Program-made: the position numbers and the translations under genes
The notes under the pieces: generated by a model
What the model was told of the DNA's origin: nothing
The model's database searches: none
What the model saw: only the letters and a program-made list of their open reading frames with translations
Shown: positions 51,583-60,980 of the stretch, in pieces
Layout: every line of letters begins with the position of its first letter
Position numbering within the stretch: the stretch's first letter is position 1
From: an uncultured Lachnospiraceae bacterium
GTDB taxonomy: Bacteria > Bacillota > Clostridia > Lachnospirales > Lachnospiraceae
NCBI GenBank assembly: GCA_900315505.1
Contig: OMZG01000008.1
Span: 16,571-80,570, forward strand
DNA length: 64,000 nt
Reading direction: 5' to 3'

Positions 51583-53640
51583 CCTGTCCTCTGCCGGTAC
51601 TTCCTTACGCAGCGCTCCGAGCATGATTGCGGTCACGAATGAGCCGATGAGCCATGCAAGGAGATAGAGTGGCCAGTGGCCGACTGTTGCGATTACGAAG
51701 ACGCCGCCGTGCGGTGCCATCAGTGTGCATCCGAAGAGGGCTGACAGAAGTCCTGCTACTGCTGAGCCGCAGAATGTAGCCGGGATTACGTGTGCAGGAT
51801 CTGCTGCTGCGAATGGGATTGCGGCCTCTGTGATGAAGCTTGCGCCCATTACTATATTTGAAATGAAGCCTTCCTTCTCGGTCTTGTTGAACTTCTTCGG
51901 GAACAGCTTCGATGCGATGGCGATTCCAACTGGCGGGCACATTCCACCGATCATAACTGCTGCCATTGACATGTAGCAGAGCTGAACCTTCGGGTCTGAC
52001 TGTGAAGCGCCCTGATTCAGATATTCAGAAGCATTTGTCAGCATGAATGTACCGAATACATATGCAGCCTTGTTGATCGGGCCGCCCATATCGATAGCCA
52101 TCATTCCTGCGAGAATCAGGCCAAGGAGCCATACAAGTCCCGAATTACCGATGGCTGTAAGCATTGCTGAGAGTCCGGTGTTGATGAGTCCAATGATCGG
52201 GTTGAAAATGAAGCACATGATCACCGATACGAGGAACATGCCGACTACAGGATAGATAAGCATTGGTCTGATACCCTGTACTGACTTCGGCAGCTTCTCT
52301 GTCGCTCTCTCAAGCCAGAGAACTATATATCCTGCAAGGAAACCTACTGCGATACCGCCGAGGAATCCTGATACTGTATTACCGCTCTGCTGGAAGGCGA
52401 AGGTATCGATGAACTTCTGGAAGCCGCTCATCTGCTTAGGCCAGATGTCTGCGAAGTTCGCTGCGATCGCATTACCATTGGCTGCAAGGAGTCCGCCAAG
52501 GAAACCTACTGCAAGTCCCGGCTTGTCAGCTATTGAGTATGCGATGAATCCTGCAAGCACCGGAACCATGAGTCCCATTGAGAGTCCACCTGCATATTTG
52601 AAAAATGCTGACAGCGGAACCATTGATCCGAAGTTGCTGCCACCCGTGGTTCCATATCCGAGAATCGTATCAATAAGGAATGCGATTGCTGTAAGGATAC
52701 CGCCACCGATGACGAATGGAAGCATTGCTGATACACCGGCCATCAGGCTCGTATAGATCTTGTGTCCTGCACCGCCCTTGCCATCATCTGATGATGATTT
52801 CTTTGCTCCGGCAGATGCATGATAGATAGGTGCATCACCTTTTTCAGCCCTGGTGATAAGCTCTTCAGGCTTGTGAATACCATCGGCAACTCTTGCCTGG
52901 ATGAGCGGCTTGCCATCGAATCTGTCCATAGGGACATTAGCATCGGCTGCGATGACGATGCCCTTCGCATTAGCGATCTCGTCATCAGTGACTACATTCT
53001 TCGCTCCGCCTGAACCGCATGTCTCGACCTTGATCTTGATGCCGAGCTTCGATCCAGCCTTTTCAAGCGCCTCTGCAGCCATATATGTATGAGCTACACC
53101 ATTCGGGCAGCTGGTGACAGCGAGCACTTCGTACCCGGTCTCTGTCCTGGCAGCCAGAGCCTTCTGCTCATCTGCCTCTACCTTGCCGCTCTCTGCCTTG
53201 TCGATGACTGAGAGGAACTCATCCTTTGTCTTCGCATTCTCAAGTGATGTCACGAAATCCGGATCCATCAGAAGCTCTGAAAGTCTTGCGAGAACATCGA
53301 GATGTACATTGTCCTCTGTATTTGGTGCTGCTATGAGAAAAATGATATGTACCGGCTCACCGTCGAGTGCATCGTACTCTACACCATCAGGCAGTACCAT
53401 TGCTGCAAGTCCAGGGGCTGATACAGCATCTGACTTGCAATGTGGAATAGCGATTCCGTCACCGATTCCTGTTGTCGATTCTTCCTCTCTTGCGAAAACA
53501 CCCTTCTCGTATGTCTCACGATCATTGATATTGCCGCGCCTCACCATCAGATCTACCATCTGCCTGATGACGTCTGACTTGTCTGTAGCTGAGCCGTTCA
53601 GCTCGATACTCTCCGGTGATAACAGATCACGTACCCTCAT
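51580..53640 (-). CDS. fruA: Fructose PTS transporter subunit IIABC
   Basis: Imports and phosphorylates fructose to fructose-1-phosphate. 686 residues: EIIA domain 1-150 with His67 in AIPHCKSD, EIIB domain about 165-275 with Cys178 in TSCPNGVAHTYM, a linker, and membrane EIIC domain from about 310 to 675 with eight to ten helices. AGGAGG upstream. Overlaps fruK by ATGA, last gene before ptsH. Confidence 0.97.
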   Translation of the reverse strand: MRVRDLLSPESIELNGSATDKSDVIRQMVDLMVRRGNINDRETYEKGVFAREEESTTGIGDGIAIPHCKSDAVSAPGLAAMVLPDGVEYDALDGEPVHIIFLIAAPNTEDNVHLDVLARLSELLMDPDFVTSLENAKTKDEFLSVIDKAESGKVEADEQKALAARTETGYEVLAVTSCPNGVAHTYMAAEALEKAGSKLGIKIKVETCGSGGAKNVVTDDEIANAKGIVIAADANVPMDRFDGKPLIQARVADGIHKPEELITRAEKGDAPIYHASAGAKKSSSDDGKGGAGHKIYTSLMAGVSAMLPFVIGGGILTAIAFLIDTILGYGTTGGSNFGSMVPLSAFFKYAGGLSMGLMVPVLAGFIAYSIADKPGLAVGFLGGLLAANGNAIAANFADIWPKQMSGFQKFIDTFAFQQSGNTVSGFLGGIAVGFLAGYIVLWLERATEKLPKSVQGIRPMLIYPVVGMFLVSVIMCFIFNPIIGLINTGLSAMLTAIGNSGLVWLLGLILAGMMAIDMGGPINKAAYVFGTFMLTNASEYLNQGASQSDPKVQLCYMSMAAVMIGGMCPPVGIAIASKLFPKKFNKTEKEGFISNIVMGASFITEAAIPFAAADPAHVIPATFCGSAVAGLLSALFGCTLMAPHGGVFVIATVGHWPLYLLAWLIGSFVTAIMLGALRKEVPAEDR

Positions 53641-54563
53641 GCAATTATTCCTCCTTTTCCTAATTGCTTAAGTAATGAATCAACCTCCGGCTTCGTGGCC
53701 AGATTATCTGAAAATGCCGAAGCACTTCCTGTACAAAGTCCCGTATAGAATGCTTTTTCATAATCTCCATTGCCTGTCAGGTATCCATAGATGAAGCCTG
53801 CAACCATCGAATCTCCGGCACCGACTGAATTCTTCACCTGACCCTTAGGAGGCATTGACTCGGTCACCCTTCCATTCTCATCCACGAGAAGAGCTCCTTC
53901 GCCTGCCATGGAAATAAGGACATTCACCGCTCCCATATCCTGCATCTTCTTCGCATACGGGATGACCTCGTCCTTCGTATTCAGCTCCACTCCGAAGATC
54001 TCTCCGAGCTCGTGATTATTCGGCTTCACGAGGAATGGATGGTAAGGGAGTACATTCTTCAGAAGGTCCTTTGTCGCATCAACTATGATGCGAACTCCTC
54101 TGCCATCGAGATACTTCATGATATCCATATACATTGATTCCGGCATGACTGCCGGGATGCTGCCTGCGAGTACGAGAATGTCACCCTGCTTCAGGGAATC
54201 AAGCTTCGTGTACAGCTGCTGGATATTCTCCTGCGAAATGGCAGGGCCCATGCCATTGATCTCTGACTCCTCGTTGCTTCTCAGCTTCACATTGATCCTC
54301 GAGATGCCATTCTCTACCTCGATGAAGCTGGTATCTACTCCGCGCTCCCGGAGCAGATCCTCGATGGCTCTGCCTGTGAACCCTGCCATAAATCCGACTG
54401 CTACGGAATCCAGTCCCAGATTCTTCAGGACCATTGATACATTGAGCCCCTTGCCTCCTGGGAAAAGGAGTTCCTTCGTGGTCCTGTTCACCTGACCGAG
54501 CGTGAAATCATCCACACTTACTATATAGTCGAGTGACGGATTGAAGGTGACTGTCATTATCAT
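53637..54563 (-). CDS. fruK: 1-phosphofructokinase
   Basis: Phosphorylates fructose-1-phosphate to fructose-1,6-bisphosphate. 308 residues of the PfkB family: FPGGKGLNVSMVLKNLG near the N-terminus and the catalytic VGAGDSMVAGFIYGY near 250. ATG overlaps the fruR stop. Length and motifs are standard. Confidence 0.97.
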   Translation of the reverse strand: MIMTVTFNPSLDYIVSVDDFTLGQVNRTTKELLFPGGKGLNVSMVLKNLGLDSVAVGFMAGFTGRAIEDLLRERGVDTSFIEVENGISRINVKLRSNEESEINGMGPAISQENIQQLYTKLDSLKQGDILVLAGSIPAVMPESMYMDIMKYLDGRGVRIIVDATKDLLKNVLPYHPFLVKPNNHELGEIFGVELNTKDEVIPYAKKMQDMGAVNVLISMAGEGALLVDENGRVTESMPPKGQVKNSVGAGDSMVAGFIYGYLTGNGDYEKAFYTGLCTGSASAFSDNLATKPEVDSLLKQLGKGGIIA

Positions 54564-55312
54564 CTGTTCTCTACCTCCGTGATATTGCTATATCTGCTAA
54601 AACCTCTGCCCGGCGACCTGTCCGTGATGATTTCTGCATCATCGAAGTCTCCGAAGCTGACTGCCGATATGACTCCGAACTTCGAATCATCTGCAAGCAC
54701 ATACCGCGTCCTGCATGACTCGAAGGCCCTGCGCTTCACCATAGCTTCCTTTATCTCAGGAGTGGTAAAGCCTTCCTTCTTCGTGATGCCATTGGCTCCG
54801 AAGAAGCCCTTGGTGAAATTGTACTTCGCGAGAAGTTCCACCGCCTCTTCTCCGACGATAGCCTCCGTCGTATGCTTGAACTCACCGCCGAGAATAAAAA
54901 CCCTGCATCCCATCGCGGACAGTGCCATCGCATGGTTCACTGCATTCGTGACGTATGTGGCTTCCTTCACCCTGATGTGTGGGAGCATCTGCTCCGTGGT
55001 GGTGCCGGCATCGATATAAACGAAATCATCCGGCTCGATAAGTCCTGCTGCGTAGCTGCCGATGGATTCCTTCTCTGTCACCATCCGGCTCTTGCGCCTG
55101 CTGACCTCATCATCACGCATCGACCGGCGGTTCTCCTTCGCGATAGCACCGCCTCTGACTCTTGTAAGCATGCCCTCGCTGTCCAGCTGGTCCAGATCAC
55201 GTCTGACCGTCGATTCGCTCGCATCCAGCTCGTCGACCAGATCCGCGAGTGTGACCGACCCTCTTGCCTCGACAAGCGAGAGTATCTTTGCAAATCTCTC
55301 CTCTGTCAGCAT
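54560..55312 (-). CDS. fruR: DeoR-family repressor of the fructose operon
   Basis: 250 residues. N-terminal winged helix (VTLADLVDELDASESTVRRDLDQL) and a C-terminal sugar-phosphate-binding domain (VYIDAGTTTEQML, EGFTTPEIKEAMVKR). In the fruR-fruK-fruA arrangement it normally represses the operon until fructose-1-phosphate binds. First gene of the operon. Confidence 0.94.
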   Translation of the reverse strand: MLTEERFAKILSLVEARGSVTLADLVDELDASESTVRRDLDQLDSEGMLTRVRGGAIAKENRRSMRDDEVSRRKSRMVTEKESIGSYAAGLIEPDDFVYIDAGTTTEQMLPHIRVKEATYVTNAVNHAMALSAMGCRVFILGGEFKHTTEAIVGEEAVELLAKYNFTKGFFGANGITKKEGFTTPEIKEAMVKRRAFESCRTRYVLADDSKFGVISAVSFGDFDDAEIITDRSPGRGFSRYSNITEVENR

Positions 55313-55380
55313 TGCTACTTACCTTTCATAAATTCCAGTCAATCTTTCAAAATCTCTCATAATCCTTCAGGACAATTCAG

Positions 55381-55409
55381 ATAATACCACCATTTTCTTC
55401 CTTTTTCAA
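55381..55409 (-). promoter_or_regulatory. fru operon promoter with TTGAAAG-type operator copies
   Basis: TTGAAA (55409-55404), 17 bases, TATTAT (55386-55381) on the minus strand. Three TTGAAAG-like elements lie at 55423-55417, 55409-55403 and 55350-55344, bracketing the promoter: likely FruR sites. Confidence 0.7.
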
Positions 55410-55447
55410 TCATTTTCTTTCAAAAAAGTTCACAAAAATAAAGGCCC

Positions 55448-55472
55448 GGAATTGTGCACCCTGCACAATTCC
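55448..55472. repeat. 25-base perfect inverted repeat between fru and chemoreceptor promoters
   Basis: GGAATTGTGCA-CCC-TGCACAATTCC, arms of 11 with no mismatch, extended by AGG...CCT. It sits upstream of the fru promoter and upstream of the plus-strand promoter at 55543, so neither transcript is expected to contain it. The 299-base gap from 55313 to 55611 holds this, the two promoters and nothing coding. Confidence 0.8.
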
Positions 55473-55542
55473 AGACCTCCTGTCATTCATTTATCTGACT
55501 TTTTGATTATCCATTCCTGTTTTCGCCTTGAACCTTTTTCAC

Positions 55543-55571
55543 TTTACAATAAGTCTGAATTAAAGTATTAT
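55543..55571 (+). promoter_or_regulatory. Promoter of the chemoreceptor gene
   Basis: TTTACA (55543-55548), 17 bases, TATTAT (55566-55571): sigma-A type with five of six matches in each box. No sigma-28 motif was seen here. Confidence 0.65.
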
Positions 55572-55611
55572 ATCATTATAAACTATTTCACCGTCCGAGA
55601 GGAGAATGCGA

Positions 55612-57627
55612 ATGAAAGACAAGGTCAAGAGAAACCCCGGCAGGACTACCACCATCAGATCCGGCATCACCCGCACTGTGATAATCTTAAATGCGATCAT
55701 TCTGCTGCTTCTTGCATCAGTTCTTACGACGATCGCGAATTTTTCCAAGGCATCGATTTTCAAGAAAGAAGTGAGACTTCAGGCTGAGTACAGCGGTTCC
55801 AGGCTGGAGGCTCTTATAGACAGCCAGAAGACCTTTGTAAAGGGTATCGCCAGGAGTGCCGAAGCCTATGGTCTGATAAATGACAAGGATATTATGAAGA
55901 CCGTCATCCGTGACTACAACGGAGAGCTTGATGACGTTATCACCGATCTCTACATTGCCTATTCTGATAATACTGTCTTCATGATGACCGGAAACGAATC
56001 AAAGCTCCCGTCCGATTTCAAGGTCGTGGACAGGCCGTGGTATCAGGATGCCGTTAAGAGCAAGACCGATGTTGCTGTCTCTGATCCCTATGTGGACGCT
56101 GCGACCGGAGCGCTTCTGATCACCATTTCCTCTCCTGTCAATGATAAGTCCGGAAATACCGTCGGGGTCATCGCTGAAGACTTCGACTTAAGCCATCAGG
56201 AGAATGTGCTTGAGAGCATCAATTTCAAGGACGGGCAGGATGCCTTCCTGCTTGACAAGGGCAATCATTACATGTGCCGTTATGAGGACGGACGCATCAG
56301 CGTCCCGAAGGAGCTTACCGAAAAGGTACCGGCTGACGTCGCAAAGCTCATCGGGCAAAAAAGCGTTTCATCCTGCAGAACCGATTCCGGCAACAGCTTC
56401 CTTTACTCTTATCCTTTGAAGGATGAGGGATTCATCTTCTGTATCACCCAGTCTAAAAGGACTCTGTTCATCTCTGTTATGGAGCTCATCATAATCGCTG
56501 TACTCATCCTGCTTATCTCGATCATCATTACTGTCGTTGTGATGAACATCGTGATCAGGAAGAATCTGCAGCCGGTCAGCGAATTCAAGGCCTTCGTCAA
56601 GGACTCGATCATCGGAGGCCGCAGCATGCCTCATATGAACACCGAGACCGAGGAGATCAGCTATCTCACCAATGAGATGAAGACCAGGTTCATAGGAACT
56701 ATCCGCGAGACCTCTTCGATCGCAAAGGATATCGGCGGAAGCGTCGCTGATACCACAAGCCAGATCAGCCGGATGAATGACAGCATCACCGAGATCTCCG
56801 CCACTATGGAAGAGACTGCCGCAAGCGTGGACGAGCAGACCGCAAAGATCCAGGCTATCGACTCCGCCTGCCGCGAGGTGGAGTCCGGCGTTGACGACCT
56901 GGCACAGAAGGCGAGCGATATGGCAGCGAACTCTGCGAAAGTCATCGACAAGGTGGACAAGGTCGTCGCCGAGCTCATGAAGAGCCGTGACAACACCATC
57001 TCCATTACCGAGACCAGCCGCAGGGAGCTCTCTGATGCGATAGAAGGCGCTAAGAGCATCAATGATATCGTTGCCATCAGTGAAAGCATCAGCGACATTT
57101 CAGATCAGACCAGCCTCCTGTCGCTTAACGCGTCCATCGAGGCAGCCCGGGCTGGCGAGGCCGGACTCGGATTCGCCGTCGTGGCAGAGCAGATTCAGCG
57201 TCTCGCTTCGAATACCAGTACACAGATCGATCACATAAACGAGATCATAGACCGTGTGCTCTCCGGCGTGAATACCCTCTCCGAGAAGAGTCAGTCGATC
57301 ATTGATTTCATCAATGACATTGTCCTGCCTGACTACAGCAAGTTCTCTGATCTCGCGGATTCATACACCAGTGACGCCCATTACTACAGTGACGTTTCCG
57401 GAACTCTCGGAGCCACAAGCGAAGAGCTCTCAGCCAGCATCACGAATATCACGAATTCGATCGGAACTATATCTGAGATTCAGACTCAGCTGTCAAAGGG
57501 CATCGAGAATATCAATGAGAATCTCCAGTCCATGTCTGCCGGCAGTGCCACTGTTGTATCCGCTGCCAACAGCATGAAGGATCAGACCGGACACCTGAGC
57601 CGGACTGTTGACAGCTTCAATATCTGA
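55612..57627 (+). CDS. Methyl-accepting chemotaxis protein with extracellular dCache-like sensor
   Basis: 671 residues from ATG 55612 (GAGGAG seven bases upstream; ATG 55606 is too close to the box). Transmembrane helix about 22-46, extracellular domain about 50-280 with the small-molecule Cache signature [12 protein letters not shown] and [18 protein letters not shown], second helix about 284-308, then a long coiled coil. The signalling tip reads [20 protein letters not shown] (quoted in part), which contacts CheA/CheW. Ligand unknown; Cache sensors of this type often bind amino or organic acids. Confidence 0.95.
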   Translation: MKDKVKRNPGRTTTIRSGITRTVIILNAIILLLLASVLTTIANFSKASIFKKEVRLQAEYSGSRLEALIDSQKTFVKGIARSAEAYGLINDKDIMKTVIRDYNGELDDVITDLYIAYSDNTVFMMTGNESKLPSDFKVVDRPWYQDAVKSKTDVAVSDPYVDAATGALLITISSPVNDKSGNTVGVIAEDFDLSHQENVLESINFKDGQDAFLLDKGNHYMCRYEDGRISVPKELTEKVPADVAKLIGQKSVSSCRTDSGNSFLYSYPLKDEGFIFCITQSKRTLFISVMELIIIAVLILLISIIITVVVMNIVIRKNLQPVSEFKAFVKDSIIGGRSMPHMNTETEEISYLTNEMKTRFIGTIRETSSIAKDIGGSVADTTSQISRMNDSITEISATMEETAASVDEQTAKIQAIDSACREVESGVDDLAQKASDMAANSAKVIDKVDKVVAELMKSRDNTISITETSRRELSDAIEGAKSINDIVAISESISDISDQTSLLSLNASIEAARAGEAGLGFAVVAEQIQRLASNTSTQIDHINEIIDRVLSGVNTLSEKSQSIIDFINDIVLPDYSKFSDLADSYTSDAHYYSDVSGTLGATSEELSASITNITNSIGTISEIQTQLSKGIENINENLQSMSAGSATVVSAANSMKDQTGHLSRTVDSFNI

Positions 57628-57635
57628 TGATAATA

Positions 57636-60600
57636 CTAAGCCCTGCAGGTGCATTTCTTCTGCTGGGTGTTGATCTCGTCCTCCATGACGAGGAGAGCGC
57701 CGTCGAAGCGGAGCTTGTCCACCTCACCGGAGAGGATGCAGTATGAAGTATAGATGCTTATACCCTCGGCGAGACAGCCGTTTGTGATGTCGCTTATCAC
57801 GGCTCTGATGCCGGCATCGTCCATATCTTCCTCGATGATGAGGAAAGAATCTCCGTCGATACGGGATACGTGATCAGGGTCTGTGACGCGCTTTAAGACA
57901 GCAGCCACACGGACCAGAGTCTTGTCTCCCGCTTCATAGCCGCTCGTATTGTTGATATTCTTAAGCCCCTTGATGTCACAGGTGATGAGACCGACCTTCC
58001 CGACGGAAGTTCTTTGCTCGAAGTAATAGGTGAGACCGGTTCTGTTCAGGGTGCCGGTGAGCTGATCTCTCCTTGACCTGTCCGTCTCGGCGACCATTAT
58101 ATTCTTGTGACTTATCAGGGCGGCGAGGAAATTAGTGAGGGTCGAGAGCATATAGCCGTTGGCATTAAGCCTCTCCTTAGCGGAGTTTATCACCATGGTA
58201 AACCCGATCGGCTCTCCGTTCACAGAGAGTCTGCCTGAAATGATATTGGTGATGCCGGCCACAGGAAGCTTCATCTGCGGGTGCTCTTCGATGAAAGAAG
58301 CAAAATCCCTTATGACGGCGACCTTATGATCCGCGAACATCTCGTAGAGAGGCGAGAGATCCTTCCTCGGGATGCAGGAAAGCTCTTCCTTGAGCGGAGG
58401 CACGCCTCTGGCGTTCCACTCATAGGTGCAGGAGACAGTCCCGTCGTCTCTTTCCTCAAAGATGAAGAATCTCTGTGCCATCAGGTTCTCGGAGATGCTT
58501 GCGATCGCTGTCTTAATACCCTCATCAGGATTCTTCTCCGCAAGACCCATCGTGATCGCGTCATCGCACCACGCTTCGATACCGAGCAGTGCCTCATTCG
58601 ACTCCGAAAGGGCGATGTCAGAGGCTCTCCTGTACGATACCCTCCGGTCCGGAGTCACTCCCTCCTTGTATGGTATCTTCTCGCTCTCCTTCTTCACATC
58701 AGAGACATCGGTTCGTACTGATACGGAGAAAGATGAGGCGAAGACAGGCAGGAGTCCCGCTCTCTCCTTCTTGTGCTCCCAGAGATCCTCGTGCTCACAG
58801 ATCAGAATGAAGTCATTACCCTTGGATTCCCTGATCACGACAGCCGACATCACCACCCAGTGATACTTGCCGGATGAGGTCTTTATGCGGAAAATATCGA
58901 CTGCCCTGCCGTTTCCTGACTCACGGGCAGTCTTCATGATACCGTCAGGTCTGATGAAGCTTATGAATCTCTCCCTGTCGTCAGGATGAACCCATTCATT
59001 CGCGAAGCGGGTATTGAACTGCCCGATGCCCTTTATCGTCTCGCCGATGCTCATGTTGACATGCATCGGTTCGATCACCTCGATCTGATCATTCGCGAGA
59101 TCGAGATAGTAATAACCGTCAAAGAAATCACTGATGTGCCTCGTCAGTTCCTCGAGCCTGCTGCTGGCTCTCTTCTGTCTGTCAGTCGAAAGAGCGAAAA
59201 GAGAAGCCTCGCCGACCCAGCCGTCCTCATCACCCGCGATACGGCTGGCGTGAAGGCTCATATAGATGTCATTCTTCAGATAGACGTAGGTGTCCGGGGC
59301 ATTGTAAACCCTCTGCATGAAGGTCCTGATATGAGCCACCTGCATATTGCAGTCGTCACTGAGATACTCATTCTCCGCGTCAACGCTGTCCATGCCTTCC
59401 TTCTGCAGCTCTGATCTGTAGACATCATTGGCCGCAAGGATCTGCATGTACTTCCCGTCGAAATAGAAGATGGCCGTAGGCGCCTTGTCCGCGAGATTGA
59501 CCATACCGGCTTCCTCCATGATCCTGCCGGATCGTTCTGTCTCGAACGTAAGACCCTTCCTGTCGAACTCCATCAGATCGTTCTCAAACTTCTCCGGCTT
59601 GCCGTAGTAGTACCCCTGGATCCTTTCGCAGCCGATCTTCTTCAGAAACTCCATCTGCTCCCTGGTCTCCACTCCCTCTGCAAGGGTATGGATGCCAAGC
59701 TGCTTTGCCATATATACTACGCTTGTGATGATGTTCTTCCCCTTCTCATTGAAATTCCTGAAGAAGCCCATGTCAATCTTCAGCATATCGAAATCGAAGT
59801 TATGCAGCGCATTGAGAGAAGAATACTCCGAGCCGAAGTCATCGAGCCAGACCTCGTAGCCTGCCTCCCTGAAGCCCACTATCGCTTTCTCCAGCTCGCC
59901 GCTGCTCTTCGCTACGGCAGTCTCGGTGATCTCGACATGGATGTATCTCTTCGGGATATCATACTTCCTGACCGCCTCTTCGACTCTCTCGAGAGGATTC
60001 ATAAGCGAGAAATCGAGCCTTGAGAGATTGACCGAGACAGGCAGCATCTCACAGCCGTTTGATATCCTGTCGTGAATCAGGCGGGCTGCATTCTCTATGA
60101 TATAGGCATCGAGCCTTCCGATCATCCTGGCTTCCTCAAGCACCGGGATGAAAAGCCCCGGAGAGAGCATCCCCTCGACCGGATCCTCCCAGCGGGCAAG
60201 AGCCTCAAAGCTGCATACCTTTTCGGTCAGTGTACGCACCACAGGCTGATAATAAACCTTGATATAGCCGTTCTTCAAAGCCTCATCGAAGCTGTCTAAG
60301 ATATAGTATTTCTTGGCGAGGGCCTTGTCCATCTCCTCTGTGTAGACGGCATAGCAATCTCCGGAGCCGGTCATTGCCGCCCTGCAGGCGGTCTCGGCCC
60401 TGTCAAAGGTATGGATGAGCTCTCCCGGATTCATCGTTTCGTCGAAGATCACTATTCCGGCCTTAAGCCTTATAAGCCCGTTTGCGAAATAGGAATCAAC
60501 CTTATCTGCCACTTCCCTGATCTTATCGAAAAGGTCTTCCCTTGGCAGGATGCCTGCGAAGTGATCGGCAGTGAAATGTCCTATCAAGGCCCCCGGAAAC

Positions 60601-60851
60601 TCCTCATTCAGAGTTTTTGCTATATAAACAAGAGCTCTGTCTCCGCCCTCTATCCCGCAGTTTCTGTTGTAAGCTCTGAAATTAGTGACGTTAAAAAAGC
60701 ATGGACAAAATGCCGTGAAATCTCCGCCCTCCGACTTTTCCCTAGCCTCCTTCAATGCAGACTGATAGAACTCCTTCTTTCCCGGGAGCCCCGTTATATC
60801 AGTTGTTGCTGACTGCAATACGCTGTCATCACGTTCAACAATACCCGCCAT
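57636..60851 (-). CDS. Large c-di-GMP phosphodiesterase: GGDEF-like, EAL, PAS, GAF, GGDEF-like
   Basis: 1071 residues from ATG 60851 (GGAGG five bases upstream; ATG 60905 possible). Order: degenerate GGDEF-like about 20-185 with HFTADHF where GGDEF should be; EAL domain about 190-440 with all catalytic residues (EALARW, VSVNLS, VEITET, LDDFGS, KIDMGF, AEGVE); a PAS-rich region about 460-720; GAF-like about 780-930; and a second degenerate GGDEF near 940-1065 with RIDGDSF. No transmembrane helix, so cytosolic. Predicted to hydrolyse c-di-GMP, with the other domains as sensors. Converges with the chemoreceptor gene at eight bases. Confidence 0.92.
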   Translation of the reverse strand: MAGIVERDDSVLQSATTDITGLPGKKEFYQSALKEAREKSEGGDFTAFCPCFFNVTNFRAYNRNCGIEGGDRALVYIAKTLNEEFPGALIGHFTADHFAGILPREDLFDKIREVADKVDSYFANGLIRLKAGIVIFDETMNPGELIHTFDRAETACRAAMTGSGDCYAVYTEEMDKALAKKYYILDSFDEALKNGYIKVYYQPVVRTLTEKVCSFEALARWEDPVEGMLSPGLFIPVLEEARMIGRLDAYIIENAARLIHDRISNGCEMLPVSVNLSRLDFSLMNPLERVEEAVRKYDIPKRYIHVEITETAVAKSSGELEKAIVGFREAGYEVWLDDFGSEYSSLNALHNFDFDMLKIDMGFFRNFNEKGKNIITSVVYMAKQLGIHTLAEGVETREQMEFLKKIGCERIQGYYYGKPEKFENDLMEFDRKGLTFETERSGRIMEEAGMVNLADKAPTAIFYFDGKYMQILAANDVYRSELQKEGMDSVDAENEYLSDDCNMQVAHIRTFMQRVYNAPDTYVYLKNDIYMSLHASRIAGDEDGWVGEASLFALSTDRQKRASSRLEELTRHISDFFDGYYYLDLANDQIEVIEPMHVNMSIGETIKGIGQFNTRFANEWVHPDDRERFISFIRPDGIMKTARESGNGRAVDIFRIKTSSGKYHWVVMSAVVIRESKGNDFILICEHEDLWEHKKERAGLLPVFASSFSVSVRTDVSDVKKESEKIPYKEGVTPDRRVSYRRASDIALSESNEALLGIEAWCDDAITMGLAEKNPDEGIKTAIASISENLMAQRFFIFEERDDGTVSCTYEWNARGVPPLKEELSCIPRKDLSPLYEMFADHKVAVIRDFASFIEEHPQMKLPVAGITNIISGRLSVNGEPIGFTMVINSAKERLNANGYMLSTLTNFLAALISHKNIMVAETDRSRRDQLTGTLNRTGLTYYFEQRTSVGKVGLITCDIKGLKNINNTSGYEAGDKTLVRVAAVLKRVTDPDHVSRIDGDSFLIIEEDMDDAGIRAVISDITNGCLAEGISIYTSYCILSGEVDKLRFDGALLVMEDEINTQQKKCTCRA

Positions 60852-60980
60852 AAATCCTCCAAAACTTGCAAAGAGAATCCTGCCGTTTCCCGTCTGCCGC
60901 ACCATTGCGACATCTCTTTTCCGGCTATGCTTTTCATAATAATTATACTATATCCCTTTGCCGGCAAAAAGTAAACGGTG

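Noticed and set aside
51583..53640. Catabolite-response (cre) sites around the fru and pts genes
   Set aside because: No sequence close to the TGWAANCGNTNWCA consensus was found in the promoter regions.
55410..55481. 18-codon leader peptide (AGGAGGT then GTG) and attenuator for the fru operon
   Set aside because: A much better fru promoter lies downstream of it (55409-55381), so the region is probably not transcribed toward fruR.
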